NCBI GenBank assembly: GCA_963582345.1 | Contig: CAUZSN010000099.1 | Span: 1 to 10,084, forward strand | Reading direction: 5' to 3' | DNA length: 10,084 nt | Source of the DNA: CAUZSN01 sp963582345 | Lineage (GTDB): Bacteria; Planctomycetota; Planctomycetia; Planctomycetales; Planctomycetaceae | Shown: piece after piece, positions 1-6,623 of the stretch | Position numbering within the stretch: the first letter of the stretch is position 1 | Layout: every line of letters starts with the position of its first letter | Notes under the pieces: generated by a model | The model's input: the letters and a program-made list of their open reading frames with translations, nothing else | What the model was told of the DNA's origin: nothing | Databases searched by the model: none | Position numbers and translations under genes: made by a program

Positions 1-993
1 TTCAAACTTGAGGCAGACCTTGACCTAATCTCGTTGGGACGCGCGGCAATGGACTTCTATCCAGAGAAGTTCAATGCCCCGATTTACGAATCGACGCGTT
101 TCAAATTTTCTCTTGGCGGGTCACCCGGCAACACGGCCATTGGTGCGGCAAAGCTGGGCCTGCGTACCGGGTTCATCGGCCGTCTGACCGATGATATGCT
201 GGGACAATACCTTATGAGACGCCTCGAAGCCGATGGAATTAATACCGAGGGGATCGTCATTGATCGATCTGGCGCTCAGTCCGGCTTGGCGTTCGTCGAG
301 ATCCGTTCGCCGAGCGATTGCGGACTCGTGATGTATCGTGAGAATGCCGTTGATTTGCGACTCGAGCCTGCCGACATCAGCTCCGATTACATAAGAGGTG
401 CCAAGGCCTTGTTGGTTTCTGGCACAGCTCTGTCACGTAGTCCGTCGCGTGAGGCTGCGCTGCTCGCTCTGGAGTACGCACGTAACCACGACGTCGTGAC
501 CATAATGGACATCGACTATCGGCCATATTCATGGGTCTCACCGGATGAGACATCCATCTATCTGTCTCTGGCGGCGGCGAAGTGCAATATCATTATCGGT
601 ACTCGTGAGGAATTTGACGTCCTGGATGCAATCCGAGGTTGTTCGGGCGATGATCGTCAAGTCATTTCGCGGTGGTTCAAAGAAGCGGCTCAGATCATCA
701 TTATCAAATTTGGGATGAACGGATCGACTGCCTACCTTGCAGACGGGAGTGAGCACACGGCAGAAGTGTTTCCGGTTGAGGCTAAGATGACCAATGGCGC
801 GGGCGACGCCTATTCTGCTGGGTTGCTGTACGGTTTAATCAAAGATCTAGGAATTGCTCGATCGATGGAGGTCGCAAGCGCATCAGCGGCCTTGAATCTG
901 CTGGGCGATGATTGTTCATATGCCATGCCCACACTGGAACAAGTTCGCCAGTTTCTGGCTGAGCGCGGACGTACCGAAACGCTCACACCATGA
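1..993 (+). CDS. iolC: 5-dehydro-2-deoxygluconokinase IolC (5' truncated by window edge)
   Basis: PfkB/ribokinase-family sugar kinase that phosphorylates 5-dehydro-2-deoxy-D-gluconate (DKG) to DKGP in the cytoplasm, the kinase step of myo-inositol catabolism. The frame is open from base 1, and the residues before the TTG at 34 (DLDLISLGRAAMDFY across the edge) match the conserved IolC N-terminus. The true start is therefore upstream and TTG34 is not a credible start. Visible motifs are the GGSPGN substrate-binding segment near 115-132, the MYRENAVDL segment near 331-357 typical of IolC, and the PfkB signature NGAGDAYSAG with GAGD at 796-807 carrying the catalytic Asp. About 330 residues are present, so only a few are missing. 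The stop overlaps the next start (ATGA), and the neighbours iolJ-type and iolB support IolC over other PfkB kinases. Confidence 0.93.
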   Translation, partial: FKLEADLDLISLGRAAMDFYPEKFNAPIYESTRFKFSLGGSPGNTAIGAAKLGLRTGFIGRLTDDMLGQYLMRRLEADGINTEGIVIDRSGAQSGLAFVEIRSPSDCGLVMYRENAVDLRLEPADISSDYIRGAKALLVSGTALSRSPSREAALLALEYARNHDVVTIMDIDYRPYSWVSPDETSIYLSLAAAKCNIIIGTREEFDVLDAIRGCSGDDRQVISRWFKEAAQIIIIKFGMNGSTAYLADGSEHTAEVFPVEAKMTNGAGDAYSAGLLYGLIKDLGIARSMEVASASAALNLLGDDCSYAMPTLEQVRQFLAERGRTETLTP

Positions 994-1862
994 TCACCAC
1001 ATTGAAACAGATCGTCGCTGCCGCTGCCGAAGCTCATTATGGCGTGCCCCAATTCAACGTGTGGGGTTACGAGGATACACGCGCAGTTATCGATGCCGGT
1101 CAGATGCAGCACAGTCCGCTGATCCTTGGTGCAAATCGAGTGGCCATCGAGCACATGTCGGTGGAGCACATCGGGCCACTGCTTCGCGGCCTAGCCGAGC
1201 ACGCGACGGTACCGGTTGTAGTCCACTTGGATCACTGCGATGACATCGACACGATCAAGCGCGCCATCCAAAACGGGTTCAGCTCTGTCATGTACGATGG
1301 TTCCAAGCTGCCGTTAGAGCAGAACATTGCCAATAGCCAGGAGGTTGTGCGTTTTGCTCAAGCGGCTGGTGTTTCTGTTGAAGGTGAAGTGGGTGCCGTG
1401 CCCTACGCCGATGCAACGCACCCTGTGGTTCCAACATTGACCGACCCCCAGGATGCACAACGTTATGCAGAGCAAACCGGAGTGGACGCGATGGCCATTG
1501 CAATTGGCACGATTCATAGGCTGCGTTCGCCTAGTTCCACGATTAATTACGAAACACTTGCACAGATCGAGACACGCACGGCGATTCCATTGGTCGTACA
1601 CGGAACGAGTGGAATTCCCGATGAGCAACTGTCGAAATTGGTTGCCCACCGTGTTGCCAAATTGAATATTGGGACGCGACTGCGGCAGGCCTTTGTTGAG
1701 ACACTGCACATGGAAATTGAGCAGCATCCCGATGAGCTGGATCGCGTCGCGTTGTTCAAAGCGCCTATGCGCCGTGTAACTGACGTGGCTTCGGCGATGA
1801 TTCGGTTGTTGGGTTGCGCGAATGTAGCCGATCGGATGCCGTCGATGTTCGGGTTGTCTTGA
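990..1862 (+). CDS. iolJ: Class II DHAP-dependent aldolase, probable 6-phospho-5-dehydro-2-deoxy-D-gluconate aldolase (IolJ type)
   Basis: Zinc-dependent class II aldolase of the Fba/GatY/KbaY/IolJ family, 290 aa, a usual length. Its likely role is to split DKGP, made by the upstream kinase, into dihydroxyacetone phosphate and malonate semialdehyde. Visible active-site features are HLDH at residues 79-82 (catalytic Asp81, zinc His82), VEGEVG at 130-135, His176 in GTIHRL, and His204 in VVHGTSG. The start ATG overlaps the iolC stop by 4 bp, indicating translational coupling. Oddities: the usual HG(x)Y after the second zinc His is HRLR here, and the usual NINT-like phosphate-binding segment reads NIGTR (226-230). 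The class is secure. The IolJ assignment rests on context, and a fructose- or tagatose-bisphosphate aldolase is the alternative. Confidence 0.85.
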   Translation: MITTLKQIVAAAAEAHYGVPQFNVWGYEDTRAVIDAGQMQHSPLILGANRVAIEHMSVEHIGPLLRGLAEHATVPVVVHLDHCDDIDTIKRAIQNGFSSVMYDGSKLPLEQNIANSQEVVRFAQAAGVSVEGEVGAVPYADATHPVVPTLTDPQDAQRYAEQTGVDAMAIAIGTIHRLRSPSSTINYETLAQIETRTAIPLVVHGTSGIPDEQLSKLVAHRVAKLNIGTRLRQAFVETLHMEIEQHPDELDRVALFKAPMRRVTDVASAMIRLLGCANVADRMPSMFGLS

Positions 1863-1890
1863 TGAGAACGGTCCACGATGACCAATAGAT

Positions 1891-1895
1891 GGAGG
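1891..1895 (+). promoter_or_regulatory. Ribosome binding site deciding the iolB start
   Basis: GGAGG lies 6 nt before ATG 1902 and 3 nt before ATG 1899. An earlier in-frame ATG at 1878 has no such site ahead of it and would add residues not expected at an IolB N-terminus. This favours 1902 as the start. Confidence 0.7.
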
Positions 1896-1901
1896 TCGAT
1901 G

Positions 1902-2705
1902 ATGAGCAAACTTGTGGTTTCCAGCCATGCACCCGATCGAACTGGCAACATTCTGCGAGTCACTCCCGAGTCAGCCGGATGGAATTATGTGGGCTTTGAA
2001 GTGTACCAGCTCGAACCGGGGCAGCAATTGGAGCGGGAATTGGCGGAGCAGGAGAATTGTCTCGTATTGATGACAGGAAAAGCTGATGTGACGGTAGGAA
2101 CACAATCATGGATGGATCTTGGTAAGCGGACAGATGTGTTTGACGGGCAGCGACCTTATGCTGTCTATGTTCCAGCTCATTCGTCGTGGTTTGTGAGTGC
2201 GCAAACATCGCTGGAATTGGCAGTGTGCACCGCACCAGCCGAAGGTCGGTTAAAGCCTCGTTTGATCTTGCCCGATGACATGAGTGTCGAACATCGTGGT
2301 CACACGAATATTCGACGGACCGTACACAATATTTTGCCAGAGCAGGAATCAGCTGAAAATCTGCTGGTGGTTGAGGTGTTAGTGAAAGACGGCAACTGGT
2401 CCGGGTATCCCCCACACAAACACGATGTCGACGATTTGCCACGTGAGAGCAGCTTGGAGGAAACATATTTTCACAAAGTTCGGCCCGAAGAGGGCTTTGC
2501 ATTTCAGCGTGTGTACACTACTGATGGAGCGCTCGACGAGTCGATAGCAGTCCAGAACAATCACTGCGTACTGGTACCAAAGGGATATCACCCCGTTGTG
2601 GCGCCACCACGGCATGATGTGTACTTCATCAACGTCATGGCGGGTCCCGTGCGAACGTGGCGCTTTACAGAACATGCTGTCCATGCCGCTCTGATGAGTG
2701 ATTAG
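1902..2705 (+). CDS. iolB: 5-deoxy-glucuronate isomerase IolB
   Basis: Cupin-fold isomerase (267 aa from ATG 1902) converting 5-deoxy-D-glucuronate to 5-dehydro-2-deoxy-D-gluconate, the substrate of IolC, in the cytoplasm. The strongest evidence is the C-terminal cupin with GNWSGYPPHKHDVDDLP (about 2392-2442), the SLEETYFHK segment with its Glu and His, QRVYTTDGALDE, and VPKGYHPV followed by YFINVMAGPVRTW near the end. The two histidines of PPHKH, the Glu of LEE and the His of GYHPV match the metal-binding pattern of the family. It follows the aldolase by 39 nt and its GGAGG site gives it its own initiation. It is complete, with a TAG stop, and is the last gene of the plus-strand operon. In-frame starts at 1878 and 1899 are possible but less likely. 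Confidence 0.93.
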   Translation: MSKLVVSSHAPDRTGNILRVTPESAGWNYVGFEVYQLEPGQQLERELAEQENCLVLMTGKADVTVGTQSWMDLGKRTDVFDGQRPYAVYVPAHSSWFVSAQTSLELAVCTAPAEGRLKPRLILPDDMSVEHRGHTNIRRTVHNILPEQESAENLLVVEVLVKDGNWSGYPPHKHDVDDLPRESSLEETYFHKVRPEEGFAFQRVYTTDGALDESIAVQNNHCVLVPKGYHPVVAPPRHDVYFINVMAGPVRTWRFTEHAVHAALMSD

Positions 2706-2714
2706 AAACGTTTC
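2705..2714. promoter_or_regulatory. 10-bp perfect palindrome GAAACGTTTC (operator-like)
   Basis: A perfect palindrome with an AAACGTTT core, starting on the last base of the iolB stop codon. The core resembles operators of LacI-family repressors (general family knowledge). No promoter is evident beside it and the position at the end of an operon is odd, so an operator role is only a possibility. Confidence 0.2.
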
Positions 2715-2729
2715 GAATCCTTGATCGAT

Positions 2730-2751
2730 ATGTGACTTTGCGTCGTCACAT
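2730..2751. terminator. Possible bidirectional terminator hairpin between convergent genes
   Basis: ATGTGAC (2730-2736) and GTCACAT (2745-2751) form a perfect 7-bp stem with an 8-nt loop, in the 45-bp gap between convergent genes. The right arm reaches the stop codon of the minus-strand gene. No T-tract follows on either strand, so intrinsic termination would be weak. Confidence 0.4.
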
Positions 2752-3566
2752 CATTCGGTGTTGGGAAAGGTTCTGTCGGATTCGAACGCGTGCACGCATT
2801 CCTCGATGCCGCCCTCCACGAAATAGATAGACTGCTCAAATAATGCCTCGCCGCCCGGCTTTACTGTCGCTGGTTTCTGCGAGCTGTGAATGCACCACAG
2901 TTCCGGGTTAGCTTTGTTATGGAAAAGGAACTCGTAGTCCTTCGACGCGGTCGCCACCGCTCGCCGGACATCCTTCGATAGGCACACCATCAAGGGATGG
3001 TCGGCTTTGGTGGCTTCGAACAAATGGCTCATGTCGCCTCCCCATCCGACGTTCCCGTCATGCGCTGAGGAGACTGAGCAATAGTGTGGATAGTCCGATT
3101 TAGGCTCCAATGACTTCAGTGACGACCAGTCGCCTGCGATTCGGATGTAGATGCGCGAGAAGTCGCTGCAGGCGAATTCGGGCGCGAGGCCAAACTGCAC
3201 ACAGTTGACGACGGCGACGTCAGGCAGGTCCCGGTCTCCCAAATTGGTCACCCGCGTCGTTAGGGCCAGAGTGTGGCCCTTGGCGTGGACGTGCGTATCG
3301 ACACTCCAGCCAGGTCCTTCATGAGTCCAGACAAGACCGCCGTCACTCGTTGGGAAAAAATTCTGGTGAAAGCCACCGCCTTCCCAGTTCTGCCAGAGGG
3401 TCCCTATGATTTCTGGTGCCCACAGGCGGAACACATTGCCCGGCCATTGAACCACTTCCGCCATGATCTGTGTGGTAGGTGCCGAGCGAGGCGGAGCCCC
3501 TCCGGGAGGCGGAACTGCAGGGATCAGCTCGTCCTTTGTACTCAATCGAATTGTTATATCACTCAT
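2751..3566 (-). CDS. Uncharacterised 271-aa protein, possibly a beta-sandwich (mutarotase-like) fold
   Basis: I do not recognise this family with confidence. The protein has a proline-rich stretch at residues 18-28. It then has a body rich in aromatic and beta-type segments: VFRLWAPEIIGTLWQNWEGG, GLVWTHEGPGWSVDTHVHAKG, LTTRVTNLGDRDLPDV, and LWCIHSSQKPATVKPGGEAL near the end. Alternating hydrophobic strands, a TTRVTNLGD-like turn and a closing phrase about gain of a strand-rich C-terminus recall galactose-mutarotase-like sugar-binding beta-sandwiches, but that is inference. There is no signal peptide or membrane segment, so it is probably cytoplasmic. It starts 20 bp after the FAD oxidoreductase gene on the same strand and is probably co-transcribed with it. 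It converges on iolB. ATG 3464 (residue 35, MAEVVQW) is an alternative start that would remove the proline-rich tail. Confidence 0.8.
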   Translation of the reverse strand: MSDITIRLSTKDELIPAVPPPGGAPPRSAPTTQIMAEVVQWPGNVFRLWAPEIIGTLWQNWEGGGFHQNFFPTSDGGLVWTHEGPGWSVDTHVHAKGHTLALTTRVTNLGDRDLPDVAVVNCVQFGLAPEFACSDFSRIYIRIAGDWSSLKSLEPKSDYPHYCSVSSAHDGNVGWGGDMSHLFEATKADHPLMVCLSKDVRRAVATASKDYEFLFHNKANPELWCIHSSQKPATVKPGGEALFEQSIYFVEGGIEECVHAFESDRTFPNTE

Positions 3567-3586
3567 CCATTTTTCTCACAGTCTTA

Positions 3587-5212
3587 TCAATTTACCCGTT
3601 CCAGCGGTGCAAAGCGGTCAACGATTTTTTTTGCGCTGCGCAGGCCGTCGACGGCGGCACTAACGATTCCTCCGGCATAACCAGCTCCTTCGCCGACCGG
3701 ATACAAACCGTTAAAACCAGGCACTTCTCGTGACTGTCGGTTGCGAACGATACGCACAGGTGAGCTGCCTCGTATTTCTGGGCCTACCAGCATAGCGTCA
3801 CGCAGAAAGTGACCGCGCCATTGTTTGTCCATGATTGGTAATCCCGATCGGATCGACCGGACAACGCTGTCCGGTATGACTTCGGATAAATCGGTCGGTA
3901 CCGTGCCGGGTTGATAGGAGCAGGGAAAATTCGTTTCCGGATGGGGTGCGCGGCTGGACAGAAAAGCGGACGCCGGTTGAATGGGACACTTGTAGTCTGC
4001 ACCCCCAAGTTGAAACGCGATCGATTCGTACCGGCGCTGTAGTTCAACTCCCGCCAAAGGATGATCACTGCCGAATTCCCGAGGATCCAGCGTCACCACG
4101 AGGCCGCTATTGGCAAATCCGGAATCGTTGCGTGAGTTGCTCATACCGTTTGTACAGAACAAACCTGGCTCGGAAATGCTCGGGATGACGTACCCGCCTG
4201 CGCACATGCAGAATGTGTACAAGTTTTTTTGACCACGGGCAACCAGCGTGTAATCGGCGGCTCCGAGAAATTTGAAATACTCGTTGCGCCCATATAAATG
4301 TTGGTTGACTTGTTCCTGAGGCTGCTCGATGCGCAATCCCAATTGAAACGGTTTGGATTCGATGGGTACTCGCAAATTGTACAGCATTCGGTAAGTGTCT
4401 CTCGCACTGTGACCAATGGCCAAGATGACATGTGATGTCTTGATGAATCCGCTGGAAGTGGCCACTCCACGAACACGTCCCTCTTCGATGACCAAATCTT
4501 CCAGGCGGCACGCGAAGTTATACTCGCCGCCGTTCGCCTCGATCGTTCGGCGAAAATTACGGACGATCAAAGGCAGACGGTTGCTTCCTAGATGGGGTCG
4601 ATGTTCATAACGTATCGACGGCTTGCCGCCGCATTCGACGATCCGATCCAGCACCCAGTCAACGTCGGGTCCGCTTAAACGGCACGTCAGTTTTCCGTCG
4701 CTGAACGTACCTGCTCCACCTTCTCCGAACAGGTAATTGTTTTCGTGTTCAAAGGAGCCGCCTCGGTCGAAGCGGCGGATGGCTGGGACGCGCGCCTTGA
4801 CCGGTTCGCCGCGCTCGATAATCAGAGGGCGGTACCCCATTTGAGCCAGGTAGTATGCAGCCAACAATCCAGCTGGCCCGGAGCCGACGATGACAGGACG
4901 TTCCTGCATCGGCTCGTCACCCGGCGCGGGATTGTTGAATTGCCGTGGGATATAGAGATCGATTTCGTGTTGTTCTTTTAGCTTCTTAAACTGTGCTTGC
5001 TCGTTCGTCAACTCGACGGCGGCCGAGTAGACGAATTTCAGATCATGCCGCGACCGAGCATCCAGACTCTTTCGCAAGATCCGCCAGCGGACGAGATCGG
5101 TTACGGGAATTCCTAGCCGTCGAGCCAATCGGGTGCGCAAAGAGTCTTCGGGTTCTTCAACGGGCATTCGGATATTTGAGACTCGCAGTGTCATGAATAA
5201 ATTGTTCGTCAT
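3587..5212 (-). CDS. FAD-dependent oxidoreductase, COG2509-type uncharacterised dehydrogenase family
   Basis: Full-length 541-aa flavoprotein. Residues 1-100 form the N-terminal extension typical of this family (LRVSNIRMPVEE, then the basic LRKSLDARSRHDLKFVYSA). A Rossmann FAD site follows at 107-115 (VIVGSGPAG, GxGxxG), with Glu133 after the second strand. The family-typical NNYLFGEGGAGTFSDGKLT lies at 158-176, TFCMCAGGYVIPS and a TNGMSNSRNDSGFAN segment in the middle, and the second FAD-contact motif GEGAGYAGGI at 507-516. The substrate is unknown; members are only annotated as FAD-dependent dehydrogenases. There is no signal peptide, so it is cytoplasmic. It heads a probable two-gene operon and is transcribed divergently from the selenoprotein gene. 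No clear Shine-Dalgarno precedes ATG 5212; ATG 5194 (MTLRVSN) is an alternative start. An A8 run on the coding strand lies at 3625-3632. Confidence 0.9.
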   Translation of the reverse strand: MTNNLFMTLRVSNIRMPVEEPEDSLRTRLARRLGIPVTDLVRWRILRKSLDARSRHDLKFVYSAAVELTNEQAQFKKLKEQHEIDLYIPRQFNNPAPGDEPMQERPVIVGSGPAGLLAAYYLAQMGYRPLIIERGEPVKARVPAIRRFDRGGSFEHENNYLFGEGGAGTFSDGKLTCRLSGPDVDWVLDRIVECGGKPSIRYEHRPHLGSNRLPLIVRNFRRTIEANGGEYNFACRLEDLVIEEGRVRGVATSSGFIKTSHVILAIGHSARDTYRMLYNLRVPIESKPFQLGLRIEQPQEQVNQHLYGRNEYFKFLGAADYTLVARGQKNLYTFCMCAGGYVIPSISEPGLFCTNGMSNSRNDSGFANSGLVVTLDPREFGSDHPLAGVELQRRYESIAFQLGGADYKCPIQPASAFLSSRAPHPETNFPCSYQPGTVPTDLSEVIPDSVVRSIRSGLPIMDKQWRGHFLRDAMLVGPEIRGSSPVRIVRNRQSREVPGFNGLYPVGEGAGYAGGIVSAAVDGLRSAKKIVDRFAPLERVN

Positions 5213-5231
5213 TTCTAAGGCAACAACTCAC

Positions 5232-5237
5232 ATTCTA
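5232..5237 (-). promoter_or_regulatory. Weak candidate -10 box for the FAD oxidoreductase gene
   Basis: Read on the minus strand, TAGAAT lies about 20 bp before ATG 5212 and matches TATAAT at five of six bases. The -35 region at the proper distance is poor (TTTCAA, three of six). This is a guess from one hexamer, and transcription from it would leave a very short leader. Confidence 0.2.
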
Positions 5238-5398
5238 GTTACGGCAAGATTATTTTGAAATGTTCGCTTTAAATGGTTCTTCTTTGCCATTACCGACCAA
5301 GACGAAGGACATTGGCCAACAGTTTGCAAGATGTTATGGTGGTCGGAGCTTGCGATAGCTATGAATTGATCCATACTGTTCGCTGAATGTTGACATTT

Positions 5399-5440
5399 GT
5401 AACACTTTAGCCGTCCTACTTCACTTGGCTGAAGTGTTAC
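5399..5440. repeat. 14-bp-arm inverted repeat in the divergent intergenic region
   Basis: Bases 5399-5412 (GTAACACTTTAGCC) pair with 5427-5440 (GGCTGAAGTGTTAC) over all 14 positions, with one T.G wobble and a 14-nt loop. It lies 36 bp upstream of the selenoprotein ATG and 187 bp upstream of the FAD gene. A TTGACA hexamer at 5390-5395 sits just before it, without a convincing -10. A second CACTT in the loop (5422-5426) can also pair with AAGTG (5432-5436), and ACTGA/TCAGT (5439-5443/5448-5452) forms another small hairpin overlapping the right arm. It could be an operator for a dimeric regulator or a leader RNA structure. It is not needed as a terminator, because both genes point away from it. 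Confidence 0.6.
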
Positions 5441-5475
5441 TGACGTTTCAGTCTTAATCCATCGGTGTCGGGCCC

Positions 5476-6519
5476 ATGATAGCTGACCAGATGACAGGTG
5501 CGAGAAATACTGTCCAGGAGCAGGCAGATGTTGATTCGAATAACTCGGACGATTTGTCTCCGCAATTAGCAAAGGAATTGGGCCAACTGCTGGAGCGGGA
5601 CTGGACAAATCGGCCGGAATGGGCGCATATGCTAACGGCTTTGTTGCAAGGCAAGCCAATGGGCATGGGCATGGGCTGGTGGCAGCCGAGCCATTCACGT
5701 TATGCGTGGAACTGGCTCCGTGAACAATTCGATGCGAACTTGGACGACAAGGTCGTTTTGGATGAATTGCCAGAAAGGTTTCCCGAAAGAAGCCTCTATT
5801 TTGAGCGATTGGACCGAAACGGTGACGGCGAACTGACGGTCGACGATTTTGACTGGTCTGCCCGCAACTCGCATGAACAGGTGGTTGCGGACAGGCCCAG
5901 GCGAGCCGAAAGCGATGAACAGGACGATTCTCTATCGTTTGCCAAGATAATCAACATGTTCTTGTCCGGGCAATTTGGATGGTTAAATGCGGGCCCGGAA
6001 TTAGAGACAGAAGCGATCGATTTCACACTGCCGACATATGACGGCACGTCTAACGTCACGATTTCCGATTGGCGCGGCAAGAAACCGGTGGTGTTAATCT
6101 TTGGCAGCTTTACCTGAGGCCCCTATCGATCTCAGTCTGGGATCATGGACAAGATAGGTGCTCGCTATTCGGATCAGGCGGCGTTTTATAACGTATACAT
6201 TCGCGAAGCCCATCCTGCTGACGGTTGGCGATCGTCATCGAACGACGAAGTCGGCATCATGATCGATCAACCAAAAACGATTGAAGAACGCACACAGGTC
6301 GCTGTCCAGTGTTGCTCGGCGCTTCAGATGTCCATTCCACTTCTGGTCGACGGCATTGACGATCGCGTCAACCGAGCGTACTGCGCGTTTCCCGACCGGT
6401 TGTACATAGTCGACAAGGCCGGCCGTATTGCTTTTAAGAGCGGTCGAGGACCGTTTGGATATCAGCCTCGCGCAATGGAACAGTCACTGATCACACTGCT
6501 GCTGGCGGAACAAATTTGA
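5476..6519 (+). CDS. Iodothyronine-deiodinase-like selenoprotein with EF-hand pair (Sec at TGA 6115-6117)
   Basis: One 347-residue protein if TGA 6115-6117 is read as selenocysteine 214. Residues 86-97 (DANLDDKVVLDE) and 113-124 (DRNGDGELTVDD) are EF-hand-like calcium loops; the second is near canonical, with Asp instead of Glu at position 12. The thioredoxin-fold deiodinase domain starts near 180. VVLIFGSFT-U-GPY aligns with the vertebrate deiodinase centre FGSCTUPPF. It continues with VYIREAHPADGW (240-251), matching the IYIEEAHASDGW type, then PLLVDGIDD, FPDRLYIVDKAGRI and GPFGYQP, all in deiodinase order. The frame runs through the TGA with no shift and no other stop. The Cys two residues before Sec in animal enzymes is Phe here. 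There is no signal peptide. Bacterial members are redox enzymes of unproven substrate, so dehalogenation is not implied. ATG 5476 is the first Met after an in-frame TAA at 5455 and lacks a clear Shine-Dalgarno. The alternative is a Cys-to-stop pseudogene, less likely given the SECIS. Confidence 0.87.
6115..6158 (+). promoter_or_regulatory. Bacterial SECIS element (UGA plus downstream hairpin)
   Basis: The Sec UGA (6115-6117) is followed by a two-part hairpin. Lower stem: CCUAUC 6122-6127 pairs with GAUAGG 6153-6158, perfect over 6 bp. Upper stem: GAUCUC 6128-6133 pairs with GGGAUC 6139-6144, 6 bp with one U.G wobble. The apical loop 6134-6138 is AGUCU, and eight unpaired bases lie on the 3' side (6145-6152). 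The loop begins 16 nt after the UGA, at the near edge of the range described for bacterial SECIS elements, and has the G-U expected for SelB binding. From memory, the E. coli fdhF loop is GGUCU, differing only at the first base. It directs Sec insertion during translation of the selenoprotein. Confidence 0.72.
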
Positions 6520-6585
6520 GAGAATATCGACCTCAAATGAGCTGGATTTTTTCAGTCAATTATGAGTGCTGCGGAGCAACGTCAA

Positions 6586-6599
6586 ACCAGAAGACTGGT
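6586..6599. terminator. Weak candidate hairpin downstream of the selenoprotein gene
   Basis: ACCAG (6586-6590) and CTGGT (6595-6599) pair around AAGA, about 67 nt after the stop codon. No T-tract follows on the plus strand; on the minus strand it is followed by TTTG only. It may be the end of transcription for this gene or of the decayed minus-strand gene, or it may be chance. Confidence 0.22.
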
Positions 6600-6623
6600 C
6601 ACATACCGAACTGCGTCAGTTAC

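Noticed and set aside
1314..1963. Long minus-strand open frames opposite the aldolase gene
   Set aside because: They are antisense to a well-supported aldolase gene, with no family motifs and overlapping each other in different frames.
5390..5418. Sigma-70 promoter with TTGACA at 5390-5395
   Set aside because: The -35 hexamer is perfect but no acceptable -10 appears 16-18 bp downstream, so I did not list it as a promoter.
5228..5698. Minus-strand gene in the divergent intergenic region
   Set aside because: It overlaps the selenoprotein start and the inverted repeat, and it shows no recognisable motif or ribosome site.
6145..6519. Separate 124-aa gene starting at ATG 6145
   Set aside because: It starts in the middle of the deiodinase domain, in phase with the frame ending at TGA 6115-6117, and its ATG falls in the 3' bulge of the SECIS hairpin. 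It is better read as the C-terminal half of the selenoprotein.
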